NCBI GenBank assembly: GCA_951799445.1
Contig: OX637293.1
Span: forward strand, 15,934,001-15,998,000
Source of the DNA: Pseudisothecium myosuroides
Lineage: Eukaryota > Streptophyta > Bryopsida > Hypnales > Lembophyllaceae
Direction: 5' to 3'
DNA length: 64,000 bases
This document shows positions 1-12,329 of this stretch, in pieces. Position numbers and translations under genes: made by a program. Under the pieces are notes generated by a model. The model was not told where the DNA came from, did no database searches, and was given only the letters and a program-made list of their open reading frames with translations. Within the stretch, counting starts at the first letter, position 1. Each line of letters begins with the position of its first letter.

Positions 1-1924
1 CAACAACGTCATATGCTCCACAGAAGTTCGATTGCAAACACCTGTAACCTGGGGGGAAACGTATTAGGAAGATCTGCTCTGCAAACAATGATTCTAACAA
101 GGGAAATACGATGACTTTATGCGGCTTAGCCCAAGTGAATTGCATGCTTCGTGTTTCACATAAGATGCAGTAATTCGGGGATGGTTACCTTAGTAAACAT
201 TGTCTCGTAGCCTTTCTCAACCTTGACGTCCATCGAGTACGTCAAGTCTTTGAATTTCACAACCTACAAAGAGAAGAATAAACATAGTGTAAAGACTACC
301 CGTTCAAAATATAAGCCGTAAGTAGAGCCACATTCATGATCGTAATAAATAAATAGTGGCAAGAGTAACTTAGGCTCAACCTGACGGGGGACAGGAGGCA
401 AATAGGGATGAATCGACAAGAGATACTTCAGTAGCCCTTCCTTAAGCAGTAAGTCCATGCCTTTCAATTCCTCTCTCTCAATAGATTCCTCTTGATTTTG
501 AAGGCCAGCGAGCACACTTGAGATATTCTCAGCGTCTTCCACATGTCCATGTCTCAACAGGGTCTGGTGATATAAGCTCACTAAATGAATAAGAGATGCC
601 TGAGGGGCTTCTGCCAAGGTCGCATAGAACTCTCGAGACAAATCCAAGGATCCTCCATCTTCCTCTCTCACTAGGGATTCCTGCAGCACACCCGCTCCTC
701 CAAACAAATTGCTACCAGGCGTTTCAAATCCGGGGGTTGCTGAACCCAATCTGGAATGCCCCCCATACGCGCCATCTTCAGAGGCCTCGGAAAACTGGAA
801 ATGATCTCCATCTCGTTCATCACCTTTCATAACAAATGACGAAATTATATTGAGGAACTAGATCAAAATCACCACAAGCGAAAATACTGCTCGCATCACA
901 TTGATTTTCGGGATATTCGAAGTCATCTCATTGGAATCCCACTGAATGTGCCCAAGTTATTACAACCTTACAGAATTTCAAAACAACTTCCCGAAGAACC
1001 TTGTTGAGGGAACGCAGCCCCCAAAGCGCTGAAACTATGACAAACGCAATTACTGTTGAGAGACAGAACAATAGAGATTGGCCATTATGAAGACTGCAAT
1101 ACATTTGAAAGTATGCAGACAAATGAAAGCTTTTAGATAGGGAGGTGTTGGCTCTACAGCCCTATAAGAATTCAAGTTAAGCAATCTGTTCGCTCTGAGC
1201 ACAATACACTGTAAATGATAGCCTGCTTCTCTTAGAAGTACCCTGTGGACTGACTAAATCAAACCATTTCTAACTAAGAAATGCGTCATCATGTAACCTT
1301 ATGTGCAGTAGACTTCGTGAGGAGACCTACCCACATCTGATAGAAAATCTCCACATCAACGCTACTTATATAAAGCTATTCTTAAAATTAATAGATGGGA
1401 TAGTCTCTACCTGTGCTATATCGGACTGCTCCCTGCGTTGAATCCTCTGTCTCTCCATAACTGTCATGCGAACGTCTTGCTGACTGCTGTCTATCAAATC
1501 TGAAGGAAGGCGTTTGCCCAAGCCCTCGATAGGCTTTTGCTGCTGCAATGCTCGAAGACCTCTTCATAGTTAGAAGACTCAAAGCGCGATCTTGCCATTC
1601 ACCCAAGCCCTCCTGGAGTAAGTCTTGAGGTTCGAATATCGCACCACCAGCGTCAGCACCTCGATAATCTGAACTCGCTGGGGTCGGCAATGGTTGAATT
1701 CGAGCTGAAGATAGGGACCTCCCTCTCTCGAGAATTGCCCCTGAATTGTCGGAGAGAGATGGTCGTCCTCTGTCACGGTTTGAAGATGCTCTAACAAAAT
1801 TGCTAGAAATCCTTGGCTGCCTTCCATCAACAGTACTTGTAGAATCCGAGCTTGGTAGCGAGGCTCGTGCACCATCACCTCCAAGATCTTTCGACACGCC
1901 GTCAGAGCCTTCAATCTCTGCCAT
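1..1924 (-). CDS. ABCG-type (WBC) transporter, N-terminal part, runs off the window
   Basis: Four exons can be joined with matching phases: 1924-1411 (donor ACAG/GTAGAG, phase 1), 823-381 (donor CAG/GTTGAG, phase 0), 263-189 (donor AAG/GTAACC) and 48-1, which continues beyond the left edge. The assembled N-terminus is about 170 residues of Ser/Arg/Gly-rich, probably disordered sequence, then a helical stretch, then VVKFKDLTYSMDVKVEKG, then VTGVCNRTSVEHMTLL. The last two blocks look like the strand that opens the nucleotide-binding domain of plant half-size ABCG transporters (pattern V-x-F-x-D-L-T-Y, then a T-L-L-N-G-V-S-G segment before Walker A). Walker A itself would lie outside the window, so the family call rests on the pre-Walker region only. 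The acceptor of exon 2 could also be at 819 in the same phase. Such proteins export lipids, cutin/suberin precursors or hormones at the plasma membrane; the substrate cannot be inferred here. Confidence 0.5.
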
Positions 1925-4250
1925 GCTGATCTGAACAGCTCAAAACACTTCTAGGTCAGCCATGAAAACTTCTTGCACAAAGAAATAGTCGGAAAGAAAA
2001 TCGTTTAAACGGAACGAAACCAAGTCTAGAAGCCAACCTCCCTAATCACACTGAAGAGAGAGAGCTAATTGGATATCTTAGCAACACAAATCAAATCAAG
2101 ATAGCGATCCAAATCCTGACTACACTGCCAAGAATTTTGCCTTGAAACAGCACATGACATCAACCACAAAATAATGCACAAAAATGAAATCCGGAAATCA
2201 CAGAGCTAGTGAAAGCGAACCACAGCAAAATCACCCTACTAACCTTTTTCCTCATGTCTGAATCATTGACAACAAGAATCCAAATATCAAGCCATAAAAA
2301 ATTCGCTAAGTGTCTGCCGTCCTCCATGCAATACTCTGTCAAACACCCAGTCTAGGTTTCAAAAACGTACCTGTCAAGGTTGGAGGCAAATAATCGTGGC
2401 GTACAGAAGCAGTTTTAACGTGACATTGTCATGCACAGATTTTGTTCAACTCCAAGTCGATCCTGAATTGTTATACAACCTTGTGCTGATGACAGAAGAG
2501 AAGATGTTTTTAAGTAGCCTCCCTGCAACACCCACACAGCTCTCATAAATTAAATTTTTTTGTCCCGCAACATAACAGAAGATCAATCCAACCACCTAAC
2601 TATCCCTTCACCTGAGACTACTATCTTTCTTATCTATACCACAAAAGGAGCAAATTCGTTCTGCTGCTTAAAAATCTACACGTATCGTTATCCTCGCAAT
2701 GTCCAATCGGACTCCTCAGCTAGACCCCAAATGCCTCCTCCACAATAGGAATCTAAGCATGACAGTGAACTTACAGCTGCACCAATTGCAATGACGGTAA
2801 CCATTTCAAGACATCGACCACGCAAGAGCACTTTAGCCCCCTTCTACAACACCCAAGCTAACTCTGACGAAACAAGATTACAATAACAAGTTTCACAACA
2901 CTGGCTCAGATTTGCTCTTAGAAAACTCCAAAGCCAAAACCGCACTCGTCACACAACCGTATAACATTCCGCTACACCATTGAGACTGCATAACAATTAA
3001 AGGTGCATCGAGATTTCAACACCTTCCCTCCTATAAGTTTTTCACTGTGCAGTACGTTTACACTTAGGTGCACAGTTGTATATCACAACGAAGTTCCAAT
3101 TGCCGAGATATCGAATCTCTCTCTCTAGAAAATAATTCTGTTTCTTTCTAAATGACAGCGCAAAGTGGCAATGACAGGATGCTTGTAGTCCCTAGGAAGA
3201 TAAAGTGCTACCACACGAAACCGGCATACAACATCGAAGTTCGTAGATCATAACATTCGTTTTTTCTTCGAACACGACACGATAAGGATACTTTTGCATC
3301 CTTCCCGCACACCCGAAAATCAAAATGCAAAAAAGAATCAAGACAACAACAGCAATATCGGAGAGTTAACCACACCTACTTAAACACTAGGTCTCTGCAT
3401 TCTTCACACTCCTCCACATTCCTTCACTACTCAAAATCCGCACCCAAAGGTTAAAATTTTCCAGCAAATAATTAAAATCTCTCCATAAAAACAACAAACA
3501 AGAAAGTTAATAACACTGTCCCTACGATTCATTCCTTAGAGCTCGACCTCTGACATCTCAAACAGTGCGCATCACACAATCCGCCACTACTGGCACTGCC
3601 AACTCCACGTGAAACAATACTCTCAAGAGTTCTCGCCAGCAAGCAGACCGCAACAAAATCGAGACCACGACAGCAATATCGCAAAGTCAACCACACCTTC
3701 TAGTAAAGCTAAACACCGCATTCTTCACATCCCTCCACACTCTTCAATAATTCTAAAATCCGCGTCCGCAGATCGAAAACTCTCCAGCAAAAACAATCCT
3801 GAAAGCTCCACAAAAACAACAAAAAACAAAAAACAATAATAACACTTCAAACCTCTACAAATTGTTCCTTAAAGCTAAACTCCTCAATAGTGCATTCTTC
3901 GCATCTCAACTCGCTCCCTCACTAAGTTACTATTCAAGATCAGCTTTAAGTCGGAAGCTCGAAAATTCTCAAGCAGAAAATTCTTGCACTCTCCATATAA
4001 AAGCAAAAGCAAAAAGACAACAAAACAGAGAGCACTGCAAACCTCGACAATGTGATTCTTAATAAAGGCTGGACCTCTGACAGATTCTCCAACAGCAAGC
4101 ATCACCATCCGCCACAGTATACGTACTCCACGTGAAACACGAGTTCTCGTCGTCAGCAACGAAACAGAACACGATCACAGAAACTCGCTGTCTGAACCAT
4201 TGCACGTCCAGATCTCTAAACACAGCAACATCCTGCTTCTCTGCCACCAT
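1925..4250. other. Upstream region of the ABCG-like gene
   Basis: No convincing coding exon is seen. The stretch is A/C-rich on the plus strand, as expected for a leader or promoter of the minus-strand gene, and includes the degenerate tandem repeat described separately. Short open frames around 3600-4590 have no recognisable domain. Confidence 0.4.
3340..4190. repeat. Degenerate tandem duplication upstream of the ABCG-like gene
   Basis: Two blocks share ordered similar segments: a CAGCAATATCG...CACACCT...GCATTCTTCACA run near 3350 and 3675, an ACCTCTGACA...CATCAC...CCGCCA run near 3546 and 4073, and CTCCACGTGAAACA at about 3604 and 4128. The unit is several hundred bases with indels. CACGTG in CTCCACGTGAAAC is a G-box core present in both copies. 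Confidence 0.5.
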
Positions 4251-7200
4251 AGCAGTTCCGTGTGCTCATCACGCCACCACCGTCACCGGCAGAGAACGAT
4301 TCGGACAGCAATAAAAAAACCAGAACCAAGCCAAAATTAAAAGCCACCCGATCGTGCAGTACGGGCGCTTTGCGTGCGCAAACATGGGAAATCGAACGGC
4401 ATATGCGTCGGAGATTCATCCCGACGCAACTAAGCAGGCAATTGCCGACAAATGCAGTTGCAGTCGCCACAGATCGGAGTTTGAAGGCCCGCAACTCAAG
4501 GCCGTGGCCATGGCCACTGGACCACCCCGCCATCGCCAACCTCATCGTCTTGGTCGTGTTCACACGGACCCTGCATGAATTGTTCATATTTTAAAGGAAA
4601 GTAATAAGCTTTATCCCGAAATACTGGAGGCTCCATTGGAATATGGTGGCAACGAACCAGAGTTTGATTAGAAAAAGAAGAGCCCCGGTTCTTTTGGAAC
4701 CCGAGTTCATTTCTTTAAACCACAAGTAATCGGAGGTTGCACACGAGCTTTCCTTTTAAAGCCAGGCTCTGTTCCCGTAGATTCCTGCACGTTTTCAGGA
4801 AAGAAGTAATGATATCTTTATCTTTAGCGTAGAAAAAGAAGGTGTCTCCTAGTCCCTTTTGAAACCCAATTGGATTGGAAGTGGCCAGCATCGGCACCCG
4901 GCCCATTGCGACTGACGGAGAAGAAAAGGGACGTTGACACATGGGTTTAACATTGTTTGCCAATCGGAGGCAGGGAGCCCTTTGGCATCGTTGAAAAGGG
5001 GACCCTTGCAATGAACAAAATTGTTTTATATTCTTGGTTGACAGCAAAATTTAAAAAAAAAGAGTAAAAAGGAATTTGATTTATCTTAGAAAATGAAAAT
5101 ATTGGTGTCAAGGGCTTGCCTCTCTGGTTCTTTGTACCTTTTCCTTTATCAATGGAATCGGTCCATGTGTTTCAAGGAAAAAAAAAAAAAAAAAAAATTG
5201 TTTTATATGGCTCCTCAACCAATCCCTATTGAGTTAAGTGATAAGTCCCTCTTTCAGGAATCTAGCAAAGTATAATACTTTAGCAATACGGAGAGGACCA
5301 TTGACTGGTTTTAAAGTACAACTACACTTCATTTCGAGTCAAGGCTTTTTTTTTCATTTTTATGAAATTACCAAAGTGACGATATAAAATGTTATAGTGG
5401 TGCTCCAAATTTCAACATTCTTTCACATATTGGATAGAAAATATTACATCAGTACATATCACATGTCTATAATTCTATTTTAATCCACCAAATCTAGCAA
5501 TTGCATCAAAAAAAAATTTAATTCAAAATTTTTTGGCAAAAAACTTCACGATTTTTTACCATTTTTTGGCAAAATTATTTTTTCTGATGCAATCTAGCAC
5601 AAAAAAGCAAAAAAAAAAAATGATTTCAATCCCTTTCAAAAATTGACCTGTACCCAAAAATGTACTCCCATAAGTTTATTCATGAGAGTTTAGGGGTGGT
5701 TTTAGAAACACCTCTTTTCAGCACTTTGAATATTCATGGAGTTTATTCATATAGTGTCTAAAAAATGCATTTAAAAAAAATCTAAAATTCCCTTTTATAT
5801 ACAAACAAGACCCTACACAAAAAAAATAATATAACAATGGGAACCATGTTGATTTTGAATTGTTTATTTGGTTGATTTTAAATGTAGTTATCTTATAATG
5901 TTATGCATGATCTTTAAAAATTTTGAGAGGACCAGAAAGGATCTATGAATGATTTTCAAGATTACTATAGAAACAAAGAATCAATTCAATTTTCAATGTG
6001 AATTTGGTAGTTATATGAGATTACGTGTTATCAATTAGTTTTGTAATTGTTTTGGTTTTAAACTACTAAGTGAAAAAAAATTGGTAGATATAATAAAACA
6101 ATCCAATTAATGTGAATTTTTAAAAAAAAGTTAAAAGTAGCCATGAAGAAGAGTATGAAAACTTTTGAAGTAATTATTTACTTCTTTTACACCCTAAAAA
6201 ACTTGGAGAATTATCTTCAAGCCATCACTACCATTAATCCCAAAAGGACCAAGCGTTTAAATTTTGAACAACAAATGAAATTGAAAATACCAAGCACACA
6301 AAAATGCAATTTTTTCATCCATTTTTTTCCTTAAGCTTCTTATATTAGTTCTTTAACATTTGTACAATATAGATTCTAAAGACTTTGATTTGAAATTATT
6401 ATATTCTTCAATAAATACCCTGGTTCTAAAGGAATAAAGCTAAATTTAACCTTTATATAATTGACTCATAGAATTTTAATAATCTTCATATCTAGATAAA
6501 CACTTTTTCTATAGATATTGATTTTTTGGAAATTTATTTTTGGAAAAATATCATTGTGATTTTTAAATTATAATATGTACATTAAAATCTATCTATTATA
6601 ATACATACAAGAATCATTTGGGATTCTGGCAAATGGAGGTTAGAATGAGAAAACTATTTTGTAATTTAAACTTGAAAATCGTTTCTAAAGAAACGAATAC
6701 AAATGAAATACATATAATAATGTGCTATTCGGATTCTAACTCATAGAACTTCCAATTGCAATAGCTCATTGAATTTTTGGATTTTTTCAAAGTTTTGAAA
6801 TGGTATAGAAAGACAACTTATTAGGCTTCATTTTATAAGTTCAAATCAAAACCAAAAACGGGTACTTTGAAAATTACAATTACTAAAGTTTGACCAAGGT
6901 GCATCCAATTTATGGAGGCAAGGACCTTTAAGTATTAAGTTTCAAGAGTTAAAGCCATGGGTTCATAGAATATTCTACAAGAAGGTCAAATCCAGCATGA
7001 ATTAAGTCATTTTGTAAAAAAAAGTACCTCATGTCATCTTGTGCATGGTGTGAGGTGATGTGTCCCCTTGAGAATCTAACATGGAAATTCAATTTCAAAA
7101 CCTGAGTGCCAAGTTAGACCTTCACACACATACAATATAATTGAAAAATTAGTCTTTCATCTCTTGTGACCTTCAAAGAAGGCGGCGTCAATTAGTTTTT

Positions 7201-8650
7201 CTAGTGGAGTGGTTCTCAACCTCTAGGCCTTGAAAATTTTGTTGAGACGGGGATACCCAAGGTGTGTAATTCCCAAACTTTATAATGCCAAGTTGCCTTG
7301 GATGTTGTGTCTTGTCAATCCAGCTATGGCCCTTGAAGGCCGTATGTTTAGAAAGAAAAATAAAATTGTTGAGACCAGCTAGGACTAGATCACATGCCAT
7401 TTTGGTTGGTGACTCTTAAGGACTTTTTTTTTCTGGCAAAATTTCACGAGCTATGACAGATTCTGACCTCTATGGCTTCGTACGTCCCTCCAAAAATTGG
7501 CCTGTGCAGTGAGGCCAACAGGGGGCCACTGGTAAAAAAATAAAAGCCCTGGATCAACTCAGTCTGACATTCTTCCGAGCTGCTCGCACTGCCCACCTGC
7601 CCGGAGATTGCAAACTTCCGTGAATCTGCCCAGGAGTTCATCTTCTTTCCTCGTCCACGGAGCCGCTCACGAAGCTCGTGCTCTCTTTTTTAGCTCCGGG
7701 TCTCAGGTGAGCTCTCGATGTTTGCTTGATTCTAGTGGCACTGAAAGTCTGCAACTATTATTCTAGGTAAATGGTGGCAATCACAACTACAAGATTGTTG
7801 ATGATTCACGGCATGCTTCCACATTAAGCTTCCAACAGGGAGGAGCTTTGGTCATGTCATTCAATTTGGCACTTTGTCGGCCTCTTTCACTAGCAAGCAG
7901 TTCTTGTTAAGCAAATCATACATTCTTAAGTTCATGCTTGCCCACTTTTCTTCAGTTCTGCTTGCCAAGAAGTTTGGGCAAGTTAATACCACGGGAGAGG
8001 CTCGGGGAGAGGCTTGGACATGTACTTTCTCTACTGTGAATAATATATAAAGATGAACTCAGTATCACGGAAACTTGCATCTTGAAACCAAAACTGACGC
8101 TGTAACACCGAATCTCCAGGACCTTCGATCCCACTCATTCTTCAAACTTAATTCTTCCTTCAAACTTTGTCAACGAACTCATCAGTCTCAACAAGCGAGA
8201 AGTGAACTCAAGAGCATGAATTCACAGCAAGAGAGATTGCGGGGAGGAAGGGTGGGAAGAAGTCTCGCTGTGTCCTCGACGATGGAAGAAGACTGCTGAT
8301 TGAGCTCCTGGGCAGATTCATGGAATTTTCAAATCTCTGGGCAATGGAGTGCGGGCAGCCCGGAACAGAGGCAGAGCTGGGTCCCTGCGAGTATGGCATT
8401 TGATCTAGTCCTACTCAGCTTGGGGAGCGCAGAGTGCATATAATCTAAGATAAGAGACCGTATGTGCACCATGTGACTATTTGCACCACTTCATTAAAAA
8501 AAAGAATGGGGTTTCAAGAGGGCCCAGATTTGAACCAGCAAAGCAAATAATTTATTTTTAAGAAATTTTTTATTTGCTCTCTTTACATTGCTAGTCCAAT
8601 TTGGCAACCCTCGTGAGGCCCCATTTTGTTTCTAATGCATGGGCATTACG
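4251..8650. other. AT-rich intergenic DNA without a recognised gene
   Basis: The sequence is dominated by A/T runs and lacks sustained open frames. Somewhat more GC-balanced islands at 4690-5040 and 7440-8400 have open frames of about 60-110 codons without a recognisable motif. A segment at 5364-5510 belongs to a dispersed repeat found again at 16060-16210. Confidence 0.5.
5364..5510 (+). repeat. Dispersed repeat, copy 1 (second copy 16060-16210)
   Basis: The stretch with GTGGTGCTCCAAATTTCAAC, CATATTGGATAGAAA and TCTATAATTC is matched in the same order and orientation near 16060-16210. The similarity covers about 140 bp with scattered substitutions, which is typical of two copies of an old interspersed element. 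No termini could be defined. Confidence 0.6.
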
Positions 8651-8699
8651 TATTAGCAATACACATTCAAATGTATACTATTGATACCTAGCTAGCGGC

Positions 8700-8830
8700 T
8701 CAAATAGAGTGACTTTTAAATTGTGGTGCAAATAGGGGGGCTTCTAAATTCTAGTACAAATGGGATGGCTTCTAAATTCTCGTGCAAATAGGATGGCTTC
8801 TAAATTGTGACGCAAACAGGGGCTCCTACC
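8700..8830 (+). repeat. Short tandem repeat, about 28-30-bp unit, four copies
   Basis: Four successive variants of a unit containing GGCTTCTAAATT and GTGCAAATAGG follow one another. The copies differ by point changes, so this is an ageing minisatellite. Confidence 0.65.
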
Positions 8831-9574
8831 TTAGTAGTAAACTTGACATATTAATTACGGAGTACAAAACAAGTAGGTACATGAATAGTGTTTTTTTTTA
8901 AAATAAAAGTTTTAATTGGCATGCATGATCACATAGGCTTAATTTAAATAGTCCTGCACACAAAAAACCCAGAAGGCAGTGACATGTGTTGCTTAGCTTC
9001 TAAGTTGCATTGTCTTAAGCATGCATTTTTTGTTGTTGTTGAATTCTCAATCACCCTTCAGCATCACCACCAGGCCAGCATGAGCTATGGATTCATGAGT
9101 TTTTTGTGAAGGAAGAGGATGTGGGGACCTCGCTAATAAGATTTGTCAGCTACTTCGACATTGCAAATCTTTGACATCACAGAGTAGCATCCTAGGGTAC
9201 CAAAAGTGCTTCAAAGGTCTCAGTCCATATTGAGATGCACTTGCAGCAGCAGCTAAGGCTTCACACTAAGGTGGGTACCCCTCAAACCACCACTTTTGGG
9301 TATTGAGCCCTGTTACTATTATTAGACTGGTCAAATTTTCATATGTTCTTGTTGGCAAGGGAAAGGAGGTTCCAACGCAACAGAGAATGCGACATTTGGA
9401 TATTGTATGCAAAAATGATTAAGGAACAAAGTGTGGTTCTAAAATGGTTTCCTCCACGTAGGTACATAATTGATTTTGAAGATGTACACAAAGTAAAGAT
9501 GGCAGTTTAGGATCAATGGCACATTTGGGAATACCTACCTTACTTTTATTTTTTAGAGCTTCACTACCTAGGCA

Positions 9575-9715
9575 CACTAGAAGAAAACTGTGTTGGTTTC
9601 AACAAAAACTACTTGTATCCAACGCATAATTTCAGATTTCAACACAGTTTTTGGGTTGAATACAACGAAAACATCGAGTAGTTTTTGTTGAAACCAATGT
9701 AATTTTCTTCTAGTG
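9575..9715. mobile_element. CACTA-type MITE (141 bp)
   Basis: The element starts CACTAGAAGAAAA and ends TTTTCTTCTAGTG. The subterminal GGTTTCAACAAAAACTACT is mirrored by AGTAGTTTTTGTTGAAACC near the other end. It is flanked by a 3-bp direct repeat GCA (9572-9574 and 9716-9718). CACTA termini with a 3-bp target duplication are the hallmark of the CACTA/EnSpm superfamily. It has no coding capacity. Confidence 0.8.
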
Positions 9716-9718
9716 GCA

Positions 9719-12160
9719 CATCATTTTGCATCAAAAATGATGCAACGAAGGGGTCTGGAAGGGCTCGTTGGGGGGCGCGGATGGAATCTAGGATAACGAT
9801 GCTAGTATGTGAGCTTGTGAGCAATGAGTCCACAATATAGGAACCTATAATATAGATACCACACACTATAGAAGGTTTATGTATCATAAATATCTATAAT
9901 ATGGGTATTTGTAACATATATAGCCTATAATCATAGACGAGTTCTATAATACATACACCTATAACATAGGTGTGTAATATTCTAGACTCATGGGCTCACA
10001 CTCCTGTGCTCACATAATAGCACCCCTCATTTAGGGGTTAAAGGAACTCTACAATCAAAGCAAGGGGGCACAGAAACAAGAATGGGTGCTTCCACCTTAG
10101 AGGAGTCCAAATTCACAACTGGGAGCTTTTTTTGCTTGCTACATTTCATTTTGTCAGTACAATGGTGCAAGTCAAATGTGATGGCCTTTGCAGCTTCAAG
10201 TGTGCGGACCTGAATTTGGAGCAACTTATGGAAAGAAGATGCAAAGTCTCCTCATGGGAAGACGGCCAGCCATGGCAAATGGCTTGGAATTCCGGGCCAG
10301 CTTATGTGGCCCTGTGGAGATGCTCTAACATAACATCATTTGCTGCAAAGTGCAAGCCATCACATATGGTCAATGTTTCATTTAGTTTAGGTTGAATGTG
10401 GCTGACATCTAAGCTTACAAAAACAAAAAGCATCTAATAAGCTTTGTACCAAAACAACAATGATTGATGGACACCAACGTTCACTTTCACAGTCTGTAAG
10501 TTATGGGTAGTCTGGAAAAAACAGACACCCCAAACAGACTGAGGTGCCCAGATGACTGGCGGAAATACTGAGCCTGGGACTTATATTTAAGCTTACTCAG
10601 GGACGGATGTCGGTCCTTGAAAGAGACAAGGCCACAATTGATACGTGGGATGGCTGGCAGGCTTAGAAAGTAGTCTGTTCTTACAGCGACCTTTGAAGAG
10701 CTGATTGCATTTGGGGGGAAGCTCAACTTTCATAATGAACCGTTTTTTCAAGTACGGAGTCCGGTTATTTTTTCTAATTTTTAATTCTAAATAGAAATTT
10801 TCATAGATTTTTTCATTGTCTATTGGTTGATGTTTTCAAATAGCAACGGGATTTTTTGCCAAATACACCGGCTAACTAATTCCATGAAGCTAGTCCAGAA
10901 AACATGAAATGACTTGGGTAGAAAGCCGATTCCATCTGTCTTTCAAGGAAAATTGACTGAAACATATTTCAAGAAGTCTAAGTAACCTCCCCAAATTGAT
11001 TACCAGCTCTAAAACAGGCGCTTTCAGTTATGAACCTCCTAATTATCTCAATGACCATACCAATGAAATGATCAATCACTTTTGAAATTGCAACAGGAGC
11101 CCAGGTTCTTCACAAGGGCAGAATCTTTGCATACGACTGCAACAGAGTGCCAGCATGTTCAGATTTCAGAAAACAAACAATATCTCAATCCTCTCTGCCC
11201 ACTCATGCAATGATCAACTGCACATAAACTTATTACTCCAAAATGCTGCTCATAGTCCGTGACTTTGCAATTGTGTCAGACAGGTAATTCAATTACTCCA
11301 TCAACAAGAATATGATCGCAACTCTACAGATCAAGAAATACTGATGAAACCTCGATCAGAAGTTAATTAGCATCAGGTACTCGCCACTCCAGTGCCAAAA
11401 TGCAGAGAAGATCACCTCACGAAAAATTCCACATACACCACATAACTTATGAGAGGGTACGTGAATGCCTCCCTGAATGTTCACATTGTCATTCTCAACA
11501 CAAGCGCACAACTTCCTCCTGTTTGAGGAGTAGCAGCGCTCTGGGAAAATTCGTGTATCAGAATTTGAAACTGGGAACTGAAAACGCCCCATCTCTTGAA
11601 AATCCAATCATGTAAAAGGATTTCAAGAATCTCATGAGAAGCAAGGAGACCAAGAGGATCCATGGAGCTCGTCATCATTCATAAGCTTAGCATTCTTGAA
11701 CAGAGATTTTCTATTCATCCTCTAGAACTAGTCAAGAATTAAGGTACCACTCATTAAATGAATTCCATAGCATCTTATCACCTTCGCATGTTTACGAAGT
11801 ATGATTGTGGAAGTTCAAAATTAGTTTCAATTAGTATTGTGTACTCCCTGTGTGGTGTATACTTTAGGATGAGTCAAATAAGTTATAAGCAACAAGCGAA
11901 AAGAATCTATTCCTGCAGAGCGCTGGTTTTGCACTGGGTACACCTAGCCAGATTTGGTGCGAGAACAGAGCACGTGATATTAGAGAATGGTGATATTAAA
12001 GAGGTCATCTTCGTTTCAAATGTTTCTTAGTCAGGAGTATCGGTATGCAGAATAGTGGATTCCTGAAATCCGTCGCCATGCTGTTGTGATCAGAATTTGT
12101 CTTTGAGTTTCCCTCGCCGCGATTAGTTCAGTCCAATCGTTCTGCTCCTTCCTGTAATTC
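9719..12160. other. Intergenic DNA without a recognised gene
   Basis: No sustained coding frame is present. The piece at about 10610-10740 resembles sequence near 59990-60070. The piece at about 10905-11040 resembles the interior of the piggyBac-type element at 17290-17430 (GACTTGG...ATTC...TGTCTTT...GACCTCC order), suggesting older relatives of the same families. Confidence 0.4.
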
Positions 12161-12274
12161 ATGGCACCGTCCATGGATGATGTCGTTTCCATGGACGCAC
12201 TTCTCAAGCATTTCCAGAGTTACTCTACCGGCGAGACGATGCGCTCCTGCGTAAAATTTCCCCTAATTTTTTGA
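12161..12274 (+). other. Possible upstream ORF or alternative first exon before the polygalacturonase gene
   Basis: A 37-codon frame starting MAPSMDDVVSMDALLKHFQ ends at a TGA at 12272-12274. It contains an internal GTAAAA that could serve as a donor after codon 30, but joining it to an acceptor before 12330 does not keep the GH28 frame. It may be an upstream ORF in the leader or a leftover exon. Confidence 0.25.
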
Positions 12275-12329
12275 GAAATTGTTTGGAGTGGCGATTTGAG
12301 TGATTTCGTATGCTTAGTTTGTGAGTAGA

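Noticed and set aside
1579..1914. Alternative minus-strand frame (KALTACRKILEVMVHEPRYQ...) overlapping ABCG exon 1
   Set aside because: It looks protein-like, but only the other frame gives a donor phase that continues into the downstream ABCG exons.
4216..4594. Overlapping 110-123-codon frames on both strands
   Set aside because: No recognisable motif on either strand; probably leader or promoter DNA of the ABCG-like gene.
4715..5047. 110-codon minus-strand frame
   Set aside because: No domain and no splice context; possibly a remnant of an old repeat but not demonstrable.
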